Positions 1 to 8,737 of a stretch of 64,000 bases of DNA are shown here, one piece after another; position 1 is the first letter of the stretch, and each line of letters opens with the position of its first letter. The stretch is taken from assembly GCA_016710745.1 (NCBI GenBank), contig JADJVB010000010.1, positions 620,001 through 684,000 of the forward strand, in the 5' to 3' direction. Below the pieces are notes generated by a model, which saw only the letters and a program-made list of their open reading frames with translations, made no database searches and was not told where the DNA came from. The translations under genes and the position numbers were made by a program. This stretch comes from Chitinophagaceae bacterium (GTDB taxonomy: Bacteria; Bacteroidota; Bacteroidia; Chitinophagales; Chitinophagaceae).

Positions 1-457
1 CCTTTACAATAGGCAACGGTTTTAATGCCTTGGTAAGTATGGTAAACTCCCGTACATGGATAGACGTTTCGCCGGTCTTGGTGGTAAACACATACCCTTT
101 AATGCCAATGATATCGCCAATATCAATTAATTTTTTCCAAACCGTTTGATACATGGTTTTGTCCTCTCCGGGGCAAATATCATCCTGCTTGATATAAAAC
201 TGAATTTTGCCAACCGAATCCTGCAATACCGCGAAATTAGCTTTGCCCATATCCCGCACACTCATAATACGGCCGGCGATACAAACATCTGCAAAGGCAT
301 CTTTATTTTCGTCGCCTTTATAATTTTCTTTGATGGTTACCGATGTGGTATTAACCGGGTATAAGGCAGCCGGATAGGCATTAATGCCCAGTTTGGTAAG
401 TTCTTCGAGTTTTTCCCTGCGGATAATCTCCTGTTCTGATAAATGTTGTGTACTCAT
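1..457 (-). CDS. lysS: Lysine--tRNA ligase, N-terminal part (cut by window edge)
   Basis: Class II lysyl-tRNA synthetase, which charges tRNA-Lys with lysine in the cytoplasm. Only the first 152 codons lie in the window; the catalytic domain is beyond position 1. The N-terminus begins MSTQHLSEQEIIRREKLEEL, then a segment ending in GINAYP, typical of the start of bacterial LysS. An OB-fold anticodon-binding domain follows, with the stretch CIAGRIMSVRDMGKANFAVL and then QFYIKQDD. The start ATG is at 455-457. A TATCTTTG box lies about 107 bases upstream. Recognition rests on the OB-fold signature and is firm for a lysine/aspartate/asparagine-type synthetase; LysS is by far the best fit. Confidence 0.9.
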   Translation of the reverse strand, partial: MSTQHLSEQEIIRREKLEELTKLGINAYPAALYPVNTTSVTIKENYKGDENKDAFADVCIAGRIMSVRDMGKANFAVLQDSVGKIQFYIKQDDICPGEDKTMYQTVWKKLIDIGDIIGIKGYVFTTKTGETSIHVREFTILTKALKPLPIVK

Positions 458-563
458 ATTAATTAGCTATTAGATCTTAGCAGTTAGCATGTTGCTGTTG
501 AAAAAAAGCCGGGTTTCCGCTTATAGCCAACAGCTAAAGACTAAAATCTGTTTACATTGGCTG

Positions 564-571
564 CAAAGATA
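564..571 (-). promoter_or_regulatory. Candidate promoter -7 box for lysS
   Basis: Reads TATCTTTG on the minus strand and matches the Bacteroidota -7 consensus TAnnTTTG. It lies about 107 bases upstream of the lysS start. No clear TTG at the usual -33 spacing was seen, so the call is tentative. Confidence 0.4.
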
Positions 572-661
572 CCGGATACAACCCATTTTTGTATTAGCCG
601 CTCTTGGTGTCAATAATCGCCAGATCTTGCTTATATTTAAGGATAGCTAAAAAGATAAAAA

Positions 662-1357
662 ATGAAAAGGATATTAATTACCGTTATGATCACCAGCTTT
701 TTTTGCGGCTGCGATGTTATCAAACAATTACCAACGATGGGTGGTGGGGTAACCGAGGCTGAAGCCGGGGAAGGTATTAAGGAGGCGCTTAGCCAGGGCC
801 TGGTGGGTGCTGTTTTGAAGTTAAATAAAGAAGATGGTTTTTTTAAGGATGCCTTATATAAAATATTGGTGCCTGAGGATGCCCAAAAAATAGCGAATAC
901 CTTACGGGATCTGGGTTTTGGCAGTATGGTAGACAAGGCCATTTTGCAGATCAACCGCGGTGCCGAAGATGCGGCAGGCTATGCCAAACCGATTTTTGTA
1001 AATGCCATAAAAAATATAACCATCCAGGATGCCATTGGTTTAGTTCGTAACGGCGATACCAGCGCCACGCATTTTTTCAGGGAGAAAACGACCGCAGCGC
1101 TGGTTTCGGCTTTCACGCCGGTTATTAAATCTTCTTTGGATAAAGTAAATGCAACCAAATACTATGGCGATATGGTTACCAAATACAACAGTTTGCCATT
1201 TGTAAAAAAAGTAAATCCCGATCTTACCGGTTATGTAACCACCAAGGCTACCAATGCGCTGTTTGATCTGGTTGCCCAGGAGGAAAGAAATATCCGGAAT
1301 AATTTTGCGGCGAGAACCACGGATCTGCTGAAGAAGGTTTTTGGTGGATTTTTGTAA
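662..1357 (+). CDS. DUF4197 family lipoprotein
   Basis: A 231-residue exported protein. A short hydrophobic signal (residues 1-16) ends in FCGC with Cys17 as the probable lipid-modified residue, so it is predicted to be a membrane-anchored periplasmic or outer-membrane lipoprotein. The rest is a mostly helical domain that I recognise as DUF4197: an early GIKEAL element, a central INRGAEDAA segment, TRAL-like helices, and a C-terminal half rich in ALFDLVAQEE-type helices. The family has no known function. It is transcribed towards the flavin reductase gene, whose stop is only 7 bases away, so the two converge. A TTATATTTAAG stretch at about 630 resembles a -7 box but lacks the final G. Confidence 0.75.
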   Translation: MKRILITVMITSFFCGCDVIKQLPTMGGGVTEAEAGEGIKEALSQGLVGAVLKLNKEDGFFKDALYKILVPEDAQKIANTLRDLGFGSMVDKAILQINRGAEDAAGYAKPIFVNAIKNITIQDAIGLVRNGDTSATHFFREKTTAALVSAFTPVIKSSLDKVNATKYYGDMVTKYNSLPFVKKVNPDLTGYVTTKATNALFDLVAQEERNIRNNFAARTTDLLKKVFGGFL

Positions 1358-1364
1358 ACAACTG

Positions 1365-2249
1365 TTAGTAGTCGGCTAACAATATCTGCCAGGCTTCCAT
1401 AACCTTACCGGCTTCCAGTAATTCTTTTGCATAGCGATGTAATTCAACATCCATATCATCGGGGTTGATGGAATAATACTGGATGATGTTTTTGAGTTTG
1501 TCGTCGGTAAAAGCCGGATCAATAAAGGGCATTTCGCTTACATTGGCCAGTTGCCCCAGGTTATTGCCGGTAAGTACTTTGCTTTTTCTGATCGTTTCGG
1601 GCAGCGCCTCTATGCCGATACCCAATTGCATATTTGGCTTGGCCACTTTAAATAAATTGCTTTCGTCGATTTTTGCATACCAGTCGCCGCCGAGTCGGGC
1701 GACCAGATGTAATTTGGTTTGATCTATCTTATTGTTTTCATCCAGGATGCTGTCGTCTATATGCATGCATAACACCTCACAAATTACCAGGTTACCGGCC
1801 CCGCCTTCACTGCCCAGCGGTTTAACTTCTAAAACTTTGCATTCCAGTTTTACCTTGCTTTCTTTTACCATTGGTGGTGAGATCAGTGTCGCTTTCTCTT
1901 CGGTAAACCCGGCCTTGGTAAATTCATTGGTTCCTTTAGGAAATTCGCAACTGGCTAAAGACATCTGCTGCACCATATCATAATCTACCATGTTGATGAC
2001 CACTTCGGGTACTTCCAGCACATTTTCCAGTGTATGTTTTGTAGTATTATCTCTCACCCGCCGTGCCGGAGAAAATATAACCACCGGTGGATTTGAGGAA
2101 AATAAATTAAAAAAACTGAAAGGGCTCAGGTTTACATTTCCCACTTTATCAATGGTTGATGCAAAGCAAATGGGCCTTGGTGCAATGGCATGCTGCAGAT
2201 AATTTTGAGCATCGGCGGGTTTAATGTCCTTTAAGTTTAGTGTTAACAT
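1365..2249 (-). CDS. Flavin reductase family protein (FMN-binding split barrel)
   Basis: A 294-residue cytoplasmic protein with an N-terminal flavin-reductase-like split barrel (about residues 10-190). The motif AIAPRPICFASTID followed by NLSPFSFFNLFSSNPP is the usual FMN/substrate strand-loop of the flavoredoxin group. Members bind FMN and reduce flavins or act in aromatic catabolism; the substrate here is unknown. The C-terminal 100 residues (GIGIEALPETIRKS onwards) are a helical extension typical of the longer Bacteroidota members. It lies downstream of, and in the same direction as, the fumarylacetoacetase-family gene (134-base gap), which suggests a shared catabolic role, but no homogentisate dioxygenase gene is in view. 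Confidence 0.8.
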   Translation of the reverse strand: MLTLNLKDIKPADAQNYLQHAIAPRPICFASTIDKVGNVNLSPFSFFNLFSSNPPVVIFSPARRVRDNTTKHTLENVLEVPEVVINMVDYDMVQQMSLASCEFPKGTNEFTKAGFTEEKATLISPPMVKESKVKLECKVLEVKPLGSEGGAGNLVICEVLCMHIDDSILDENNKIDQTKLHLVARLGGDWYAKIDESNLFKVAKPNMQLGIGIEALPETIRKSKVLTGNNLGQLANVSEMPFIDPAFTDDKLKNIIQYYSINPDDMDVELHRYAKELLEAGKVMEAWQILLADY

Positions 2250-2383
2250 GTTTTTAATTTAGGATTTGGGGTTTCACGCTGAGTGAGCAGGGAAGCAGGG
2301 ATCGCTGAGGGCTCTCTGCGTTCTCAGCGCCTCTGCTGTTATCTGCGTGCAAATATCTTTACGTACTAAGCGGTGTGATCAAT

Positions 2384-3391
2384 TTACATTTTCTTCAGTG
2401 CCAGAATAGAAAAATCATCCTCATCCTTCACGATCGTATTACTCAGTTTACCCAAACCATCAATTTCCATTTCTACCACATCCCCTTCCTGCAGCCACTG
2501 CGGTACAAAATCGGAATTGTTCAATAAACCGGTGCCGTTCAATTCTAAAAAGCAACCCGTACCTACAGTTCCGCTGCCAATTACATCGCCGGGCATCAGG
2601 TCAACACCATAACTGCAGCGTTCAATTATTTCGGCAAAGGTCCAGTCCATATCGGCCAGGTTTCCCTCACTTACTTGTTTGCCGTTTACCCAGCATTTCA
2701 TGCCCAGGTTCCAGGCTTTGCCTGTATGATTTTCTTTACAGGGAACTTCAAACTGTTCCAATTCATCTAATGTAACCAGCATGGGGCCAATAACCGTTGA
2801 AAAATCTTTTCCTTTGGCCGGGCCCAGATTGAGTTTCATTTCTTCCATCTGCAGGCCCCTTGCGCTCATATCATTCATGATCATCAATCCGCCAATATAT
2901 TCATCAGCATCGGCGGCTTTAATATTTCGTCCAGGTTTGCAAATCACAACGGCTGCTTCCAGTTCAAAATCAAGTTTTTGAAAATGATCGGGCATACACA
3001 CAATATCGCCGGGCCCCTGAATACTATTATGGTTGGTAAAATAGAAAATAGGGTACTGGTCGTATTCCGGAATCATATCAACCTTTCTGTTGCGCCTGGC
3101 TGCCGCCACATGTTGCCGAAAAGCATAGGCATCCCGGCAGCTGGTAGGATGTGGAACAGGGGCAAACAGGGTAGCTTCGTCAATCGGCGTGGCCGATATA
3201 TTTCTGTTTACACCATCTTTAATTTTCTGCTCAACCACCCTGGCCAGGGGTATCAATTCATCCCAAAAGTTTAAAAACATCGACATCGATGTCGGTATAT
3301 CGTTATGTATTTCATCCATGGCATAAATTTTGTCATCGACGACTATACCCAGCTGATCATGCCCATCTTTTAAATAAGTGACTAATTTCAT
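2384..3391 (-). CDS. Fumarylacetoacetate hydrolase (FAH) family protein
   Basis: A 335-residue FAH-fold hydrolase. Metal-binding residues are visible in FELEAAVVI (Glu ligands) and in LMIMNDMSARGLQ (Asp ligand), followed by KGKDFSTVIGPMLVT, all standard for the family. Members cleave carbon-carbon bonds of acylpyruvates; the length and sequence resemble the Bacteroidota fumarylacetoacetase-like proteins of tyrosine/homogentisate breakdown, but the substrate cannot be fixed from sequence. I chose the ATG at 3389-3391 (MKLVTYLKDG), because the reading frame upstream of it has an atypical AT-rich leader. The flavin reductase gene follows on the same strand. A FAH-family decarboxylase or isomerase is a possible alternative. 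Confidence 0.82.
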   Translation of the reverse strand: MKLVTYLKDGHDQLGIVVDDKIYAMDEIHNDIPTSMSMFLNFWDELIPLARVVEQKIKDGVNRNISATPIDEATLFAPVPHPTSCRDAYAFRQHVAAARRNRKVDMIPEYDQYPIFYFTNHNSIQGPGDIVCMPDHFQKLDFELEAAVVICKPGRNIKAADADEYIGGLMIMNDMSARGLQMEEMKLNLGPAKGKDFSTVIGPMLVTLDELEQFEVPCKENHTGKAWNLGMKCWVNGKQVSEGNLADMDWTFAEIIERCSYGVDLMPGDVIGSGTVGTGCFLELNGTGLLNNSDFVPQWLQEGDVVEMEIDGLGKLSNTIVKDEDDFSILALKKM

Positions 3392-3475
3392 AATATATAT
3401 GTTAATAGCTTCAAAAATAACCAATAAACCCGAGTAAAAATTTATTGTAAGAATTGTGTTTTATTGATTTTTAAT

Positions 3476-3483
3476 TAGTTTTG
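3476..3483 (+). promoter_or_regulatory. Candidate promoter for the fatty acid hydroxylase gene
   Basis: TAGTTTTG matches TAnnTTTG. A TTG at 3454-3456 gives a 19-base spacing to it, as expected for the -33 element. The start codon follows 16 bases downstream, which implies a very short leader. Confidence 0.55.
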
Positions 3484-3499
3484 TAATGTATTAACCAAG

Positions 3500-4210
3500 A
3501 TGAAGTTCGACAAAATTCATAATAAAGGCCAGGCCAGGTTATTTAATAACCAGTACCTCGAGTATTTAACCAAAACACACCCGTTGGTTATATGGGGCAT
3601 GTATATGCCTATTTTAGGCTTTATGCTTTATTTCAGCGGGGTTTCGTTGGCTTTTAGCGCACTAAAAATTACTACCGTTTTTATTACCGGCATGCTTTTT
3701 TGGTCATTGTTTGAATACAGCATACATCGTTTTGTTTTTCACTTTTTTGCCGAAAGTGAAAGGGCAAAAAAAATCGTTTATGTAATACACGGTAACCACC
3801 ACGAGTACCCGAGAGATAAAGAAAGATTATTTATGCCACCGGTACCCAGTTTGCTGTTGGCATCAACCGTATTTGGCCTGATGTACCTGGCAGGATTTTT
3901 AGTTGGCGCAACAGGCTATGTTTTTGCTTTTTTTCCGGGATTTATATTAGGTTATTTAATTTATGGAACGATGCATTATGCCATCCACGCCTGGAACCCG
4001 CCTTTTAAGTGGATGAAACCCCTGTGGCGTAACCACCACCTGCATCATTATAAGAATGTGGAGCTGGGATTTGGTGTAAGCTCTACTTTATGGGATCATG
4101 TTTTTGGTACCATGTTCGATCTTAAAAAAGAAAAAGAAGATAAGGAGAAAGTGCAGGAGTTGATGTTTAGCGGTAAAACTGCTCCCCGGAAGCAATTGCA
4201 GGAGCAGTAA
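3500..4210 (+). CDS. Sterol desaturase / fatty acid hydroxylase family membrane protein
   Basis: A 236-residue integral membrane di-iron oxygenase. The histidine boxes are all present: H-x4-H at residues 76-81 (HRFVFH), H-x-x-H-H at 97-101 (HGNHH), H-x3-H at 159-163, and HH-x-HH at 179-183. Hydrophobic spans lie around residues 28-50, 55-72, 115-135 and 138-158. The spacing and the short loop before VSSTLWDHVFGTMF match fatty acid 2-hydroxylase-like proteins. Bacteroidota make sphingolipids and hydroxy fatty acids, so hydroxylation of a lipid acyl chain is the likely role (inference). It has its own promoter and converges with the small gene at 4214 (3-base gap). Confidence 0.85.
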   Translation: MKFDKIHNKGQARLFNNQYLEYLTKTHPLVIWGMYMPILGFMLYFSGVSLAFSALKITTVFITGMLFWSLFEYSIHRFVFHFFAESERAKKIVYVIHGNHHEYPRDKERLFMPPVPSLLLASTVFGLMYLAGFLVGATGYVFAFFPGFILGYLIYGTMHYAIHAWNPPFKWMKPLWRNHHLHHYKNVELGFGVSSTLWDHVFGTMFDLKKEKEDKEKVQELMFSGKTAPRKQLQEQ

Positions 4211-4213
4211 GGC

Positions 4214-4549
4214 TCACCATTTTTCTTCTTCATTAATATTATTTTCCCGTGGACTGAATTGTTGACGGGTTTTTATTTTCTGCTGTTGCCGTTCAATGAT
4301 CAGGGATGCCATTATATTCCCGGCATCTTCCTGTGGATTATCGAGCAACAGGGATTTTAATTTTTTTTCATTTACATCGATCCGGTATAAATAAGCGATC
4401 AATTTATCAAAATCAAATTTTATCAGTTCATTGATATAACCGGCCAGCCGTTCATGTAATTCAGCATCGGGCATTTCCTCTGCAAAATTGATTACCAGTT
4501 CGGTATTCAGTATTCGTATCAATTCATTATTCTCCATCTGCGAAAGCAT
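4214..4549 (-). CDS. Small protein of unknown function downstream of the TIGR02757 gene
   Basis: A 111-residue acidic, helix-rich protein with no signal peptide or membrane segment. I do not recognise a characterised family. Its stop and start positions make it the second gene of a two-gene unit: it starts 14 bases after the stop of the TIGR02757 gene. The ATG at 4547 is used here; an internal ATG at 4537 (MENNELIRIL) would give a 107-residue product and may be the true start. The C-terminus is strongly charged (RENNINEEEKW). It could be a small cytoplasmic adaptor; no function should be inferred. Confidence 0.65.
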   Translation of the reverse strand: MLSQMENNELIRILNTELVINFAEEMPDAELHERLAGYINELIKFDFDKLIAYLYRIDVNEKKLKSLLLDNPQEDAGNIMASLIIERQQQKIKTRQQFSPRENNINEEEKW

Positions 4550-4563
4550 TTGATCATTTTCAA

Positions 4564-5346
4564 TTACCGTTTCTTTTCCATCACCCCGGAGCCGAACAGT
4601 GCAAAATCGTATTTCACCGGGTCGGTTTTATCCAATGTACGTAAATAAGCGCTTAGTTCCAATGCAGCTTCCCAGTCTGGCGGCTGCCTTTGTAAGATAT
4701 TTAGTTCTTTTGCAACCCTGGCAACGTGTACATCCAGGGGGCAGATCAGCTGCGACGGATTAATGTTTTTCCAGATACCAAAATCTACTCCACTGCCGTC
4801 ACTGCGTACCATCCAGCGTAAGAACATATTCAGTCTTTTACAGCTCGATTTTTTTTCAGGAGAAGCAATATGCTTCCTGGTGCGTTCGGGAATATCGGGC
4901 AACGAAAAAAAATAATGATAAAAGCCTGTCAATGCATGTTCAATGGTCAGGTCTTTTTTATGCATCCAGCTGGTAAATGCGGGTTCCAGCGAATCGTGTT
5001 TAGTATAATGCATTTTAAAGAATGAAACAAAATACAAAAGATCAGTGGCGTTAAAAGTGCGGTGTTTGAACGGAAGTAATTTTTTTAGATCCGCATCCGA
5101 ATGATGTAAGCAAAAATCATAGGGCGCCTGGTTCATCAGGCGCATCAGCTCATTGGATTTATTGATGATGGTAGTTCGGTTACCCCAGGAAAAAATGGCG
5201 GCAAAAAAGCCGGCGATCTCAATGTCTTGTTTTTTTGCAAATTGGTGCGGTACGGAGATGGGGTCATCTTTTATAAAAGATGCGTTATTATAAAGAACCA
5301 CTTTTTGATCAAGAAAATGTTTTAACTGATTCCGTTCATTTTTCAC
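4564..5346 (-). CDS. TIGR02757 (DUF2400) family protein
   Basis: A 260-residue cytoplasmic protein of a family found mainly in Bacteroidota. Recognised by the N-terminal half with AGFFAAIFSWGNRTTIINKS and the C-terminal segment containing GVDFGIWKNINPSQLICPLD, then DVHVARVAKELNIL, which resembles helix-hairpin-helix DNA glycosylase folds. Its biochemical role is not established. The start appears to be GTG at 5344-5346 (residues then read KNERNQLKHF); no in-frame ATG precedes a plausible N-terminus. It forms a likely operon with the small gene at 4214. The 264 bases upstream hold no gene. Confidence 0.78.
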   Translation of the reverse strand: MKNERNQLKHFLDQKVVLYNNASFIKDDPISVPHQFAKKQDIEIAGFFAAIFSWGNRTTIINKSNELMRLMNQAPYDFCLHHSDADLKKLLPFKHRTFNATDLLYFVSFFKMHYTKHDSLEPAFTSWMHKKDLTIEHALTGFYHYFFSLPDIPERTRKHIASPEKKSSCKRLNMFLRWMVRSDGSGVDFGIWKNINPSQLICPLDVHVARVAKELNILQRQPPDWEAALELSAYLRTLDKTDPVKYDFALFGSGVMEKKR

Positions 5347-5610
5347 TGATTAGTTTTTGTATGATCTTCACACCTGGTCTTCAGGAGTTGCATTTTTATT
5401 AAACCTGTTTCTTGCCATTTAAAAAATGCCAGCACAAACCTATCGCCGGCCGGGCATTTACATGTGCCGTTTTTTTGTGGTCAATTTATTCCTGATGTTT
5501 TTTGTACAAAGGAAGCCAAAGGCAGACCGTTTGTTTGAGTATGAGCACAGTTAAATCCGGAGAAACCGAAGAGGGTTGCCACCAAAAAAAAATTTTTTCA
5601 TCTTCGCTTT

Positions 5611-6750
5611 TTATCCAATTGCCTGGCTCAGGTCTTCAATGAGGTCATCAGCATCCTCAATACCTACACTTAACCTGATCAAACCATCCACCAGTCCGTT
5701 TTTTATCCGCTCTTCCCTGGGTATACTGGCATGTGTCATGCTGGCCGGATGATTGATCAGCGATTCTACACCGCCCAGGCTTTCGGCCAAAGAGAACAGA
5801 TGGGTTGATGACAATACTTTAGTTGCTGTTTCAACGGTATCATCTTTCAAAACAAAACTGATCATCCCGCCAAAACCACGCATTTGTTTTTTAGCTACTG
5901 CATAGCCGGCATTGTCTTCGAATCCGGGCCAGTACACCTTGCCAACTTTAGGATGCTTGCGAAGCCAATGTGCAATTTTTTCGCCGTTTTCACAATGTTG
6001 TTTCATGCGCACATGCAGGGTTTTTATGCCTCGCAGAACTAAAAAACAATCCATCGGGCCGGGTACGGCACCACAACTTTTTTGAATGAAATATAATTTT
6101 TCTCTCAGCTCCGCGTCATTCATCATCAAGGCACCCTGGATAACATCACTATGGCCACCCAAATATTTGGTGGCGGAATGCATGATGATATCAGCGCCCT
6201 GGTCGAGCGGATTTTGCAGATAGGGAGAGGCAAAAGTATTGTCTACACAAAGCAACGCATTGGCCGCTTTTGCTATTACAGCTATAGCCGCTATATCGCT
6301 GATATTCATCAACGGATTAGTTGGCGTTTCGAGCCAGATCAATTTGGTATTTGGGGTAACGGCGGTTTGTACATTTTCTGTATCAGTAGTATCTATATAG
6401 GTAAATTTGATGCCGTAACGTTCCCAAACTTTGGTGAACAAACGGTAGCTGCCTCCGTACATATCATTTGCTGCGATTACTTCATCGCCGGGGTTCAACA
6501 GTTTCATGACAGCGTCGGTTGCGGCAACACCGCTACCGAATGCCAGGCCATATTTTGCATTTTCAATTACAGCATAAGCGTCTTCCAGCGCTTTTCGGGT
6601 TGGATTTTGGCTGCGGGCATACTCATATCCTTTGTTTTTACCGGGAGCTTCCTGCACATAGGTGCTGGTTTGGTAAATTGGGGTCATAATTGCACCTGTG
6701 CTTGGATCGGGCTCAGCACCGGCATGAATAAATTTAGTAGCAATCTTCAT
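5611..6750 (-). CDS. metB: Trans-sulfuration PLP enzyme (cystathionine gamma-synthase/lyase type)
   Basis: A 379-residue PLP-dependent enzyme of the Cys/Met metabolism family. The Schiff-base lysine is Lys195 in HSATKYLGGHSD, the pyridine-nitrogen aspartate is Asp170 in CVDNTFASPYLQN, and the cofactor phosphate region is FGSGVAA at 71-77. The start TKFIHAG and the PIYQTSTYV element are those of the cystathionine gamma-synthase/gamma-lyase branch. The two activities cannot be separated reliably by eye, so metB is the better guess but a gamma-lyase is possible. It lies 65 bases downstream of asnB on the same strand and may be co-transcribed with it. Full length, no defects seen. Confidence 0.82.
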   Translation of the reverse strand: MKIATKFIHAGAEPDPSTGAIMTPIYQTSTYVQEAPGKNKGYEYARSQNPTRKALEDAYAVIENAKYGLAFGSGVAATDAVMKLLNPGDEVIAANDMYGGSYRLFTKVWERYGIKFTYIDTTDTENVQTAVTPNTKLIWLETPTNPLMNISDIAAIAVIAKAANALLCVDNTFASPYLQNPLDQGADIIMHSATKYLGGHSDVIQGALMMNDAELREKLYFIQKSCGAVPGPMDCFLVLRGIKTLHVRMKQHCENGEKIAHWLRKHPKVGKVYWPGFEDNAGYAVAKKQMRGFGGMISFVLKDDTVETATKVLSSTHLFSLAESLGGVESLINHPASMTHASIPREERIKNGLVDGLIRLSVGIEDADDLIEDLSQAIG

Positions 6751-6815
6751 GTATATGATATTTTAATGATTATTCAGGTAGCTGCAAAGGTCTGCAAATA
6801 AAAGGGATTTACAAG

Positions 6816-8687
6816 TTACAATAGCTGAGCGGCACAAAGATATCGCCAGTCGTAATTCTTATCAGCATGAGCCGGCAGGGGCACGATTTTTTTATCGAGC
6901 GATTTTTTTGAAAGAATACCGACGTTCACCAATTTTCTTTTTGCATCCTGTATATATTCCTGCAAAGCCTTGTCTTCCATCCAGTTTTTTTGGGGAGGTT
7001 CAAATCCCACTTTCTGTTTACGCCAGACGATATCATCGGGTAGCTTTTTATCCATGGCTTTGCGAAGCAGGAATTTAGTCCAGCCCTCATGCATTTTCAG
7101 TTGAGCGGGCAGCGAAAAAACAAATTCAACCAGTTCGTGATGTAGAAAAGGCAGACGGAGTTCCCTTCCATGAGCCATACTGTTTCGGTCGGCATAGCGA
7201 AGTAATTCTTCGAGGCCCATTTCTGTGGTGTTGAAATGCAGTATATCGTTTAATTTGGTAACGATCGGTTTATGAATACCCTCCCACTCATGTCCTTTGG
7301 ATAATTTTAAAAAATCAGGATCAATATCCGGATGGCCAATGGTTTTACGATATTCATTTTTTTCAAGTTGCATGGCGGCATGGGCGGGTAAAAAAGCGGC
7401 AAACATATTTTTAATGTCCCATCGAAAAGGTTGATCATTTTTTCGAAAAGCTTTCCGTTCAATTTGCGTGGCTCCCAATTTATGCCGGCTCAATACCTCC
7501 TGCAGGTACCAGTGTATATACCGGGGATAACCGGCCAGGATCTCATCTACACCCTGGCCATCCAGTAAAACTTTAACCTGCTGCTGTTTGGCTAAGCCGA
7601 AAACTTTGTATTGCGCAAAGATCCCGGATGACTGAAAAGGCTCTTCCTGGTGATAGCATAGTTTTTCAAAATCCGCGATCAGGTCTTCAGTATTGGGTTG
7701 GGTTTGATGATTTATCAGATTGAGTTTTGAAACAACCGACTGAATATAGGCAGATTCATTGTTTTCAAAACCCGGAAAAACAGCGGAGAATGTTTGTAAG
7801 CGATCGGCACCCGCCGTTTTATTGATGTTGTTTAGTTTTGTGATGGTGTAAGCAATCGTTGAGCTGTCGAGGCCGCCGCTCAGGCTTGTTCCCAGGGGAA
7901 CATCTGCACGCAACCTTCTTTTAACCGAACTATTAAAAAGTTCAGTAAATTTTTCAACCGCATCAGCAGCCGACACGTCTATTTTTAGTTCTTTGTTGAT
8001 ACTCCAATACCGGGTAATTTTTGAAAACTGTTTTTGCGCCGGCTGATAACTCAGGTAATGAGCCGGGGGCAGGGCGTAAATTTCTTCGAAAAAAGTTTGT
8101 TCCTTATCTACGCAATTCTGAACATGCCCAAGGGTAATATAGTTGAGCAACATTTTTTTATCGATCCGTTTTTCAACGCCGATGGCCCAGAGCGCTTTCA
8201 TTTCGCTGGCAAAAATAAAATGGCCTTCATCTTCGTAATAATAAAAAGGTTTTTCACCGAAACGATCCCTGGCTACAAATAATTTTTCTTCTATATTATC
8301 CCAAATAGCGAAGGCAAACATGCCATCAAACTGTTGCAGGCATTTTTCTTTCCAGTAATCGTAAGAAGCCAGGATCACTTCGGTATCCGACTGCGACTTA
8401 AAAAGATAGCCCTTGTTTGACAGAAAAGTCCGGATCTCGGTATAATTATAGATCTCACCATTATGAACGATCTGATACCGGTTGGCATATCCCATGGGTT
8501 GTGCCGCGTTTTCGCTCAGATCAATAATGGATAACCGCCTGTGACCCAGGTGTACCTTGTTACCGTTATTGCTCCATTGTCCCTCCCCATCCGGTCCCCG
8601 ATGAGCAATGGCATCAGTCATTTTTTTCAGATGTACCGGTGCCAGGGGGTTGGCCTGCTGCAATATGATTCCTGCTATTCCACACAT
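6816..8687 (-). CDS. asnB: Asparagine synthase (glutamine-hydrolysing)
   Basis: A 623-residue amidotransferase that makes asparagine from aspartate, ATP and glutamine. The N-terminal Ntn glutaminase domain starts MCGIAGI, with Cys2 as nucleophile after Met removal, and contains AHRGPDGEG (29-37) and HNGEIYNY (75-82). The C-terminal synthetase domain carries the ATP pyrophosphatase loop SLSGGLDSS (268-276) and later RNSMAHGRELRLPFL. Length is normal for the bacterial class. Start ATG at 8685-8687. Some relatives in this superfamily work in polysaccharide or capsule clusters, but no such cluster is nearby, so ordinary asparagine synthesis is the best reading. Confidence 0.92.
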   Translation of the reverse strand: MCGIAGIILQQANPLAPVHLKKMTDAIAHRGPDGEGQWSNNGNKVHLGHRRLSIIDLSENAAQPMGYANRYQIVHNGEIYNYTEIRTFLSNKGYLFKSQSDTEVILASYDYWKEKCLQQFDGMFAFAIWDNIEEKLFVARDRFGEKPFYYYEDEGHFIFASEMKALWAIGVEKRIDKKMLLNYITLGHVQNCVDKEQTFFEEIYALPPAHYLSYQPAQKQFSKITRYWSINKELKIDVSAADAVEKFTELFNSSVKRRLRADVPLGTSLSGGLDSSTIAYTITKLNNINKTAGADRLQTFSAVFPGFENNESAYIQSVVSKLNLINHQTQPNTEDLIADFEKLCYHQEEPFQSSGIFAQYKVFGLAKQQQVKVLLDGQGVDEILAGYPRYIHWYLQEVLSRHKLGATQIERKAFRKNDQPFRWDIKNMFAAFLPAHAAMQLEKNEYRKTIGHPDIDPDFLKLSKGHEWEGIHKPIVTKLNDILHFNTTEMGLEELLRYADRNSMAHGRELRLPFLHHELVEFVFSLPAQLKMHEGWTKFLLRKAMDKKLPDDIVWRKQKVGFEPPQKNWMEDKALQEYIQDAKRKLVNVGILSKKSLDKKIVPLPAHADKNYDWRYLCAAQLL

Positions 8688-8737
8688 TGTGTAAATATCA
8701 ATAAAAAAATCTGATGAAATGTAAGGAAAAAAATTAG

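Noticed and set aside
6151..6801. 216-codon frame opposite the trans-sulfuration gene
   Set aside because: Antisense shadow of a well-recognised enzyme.
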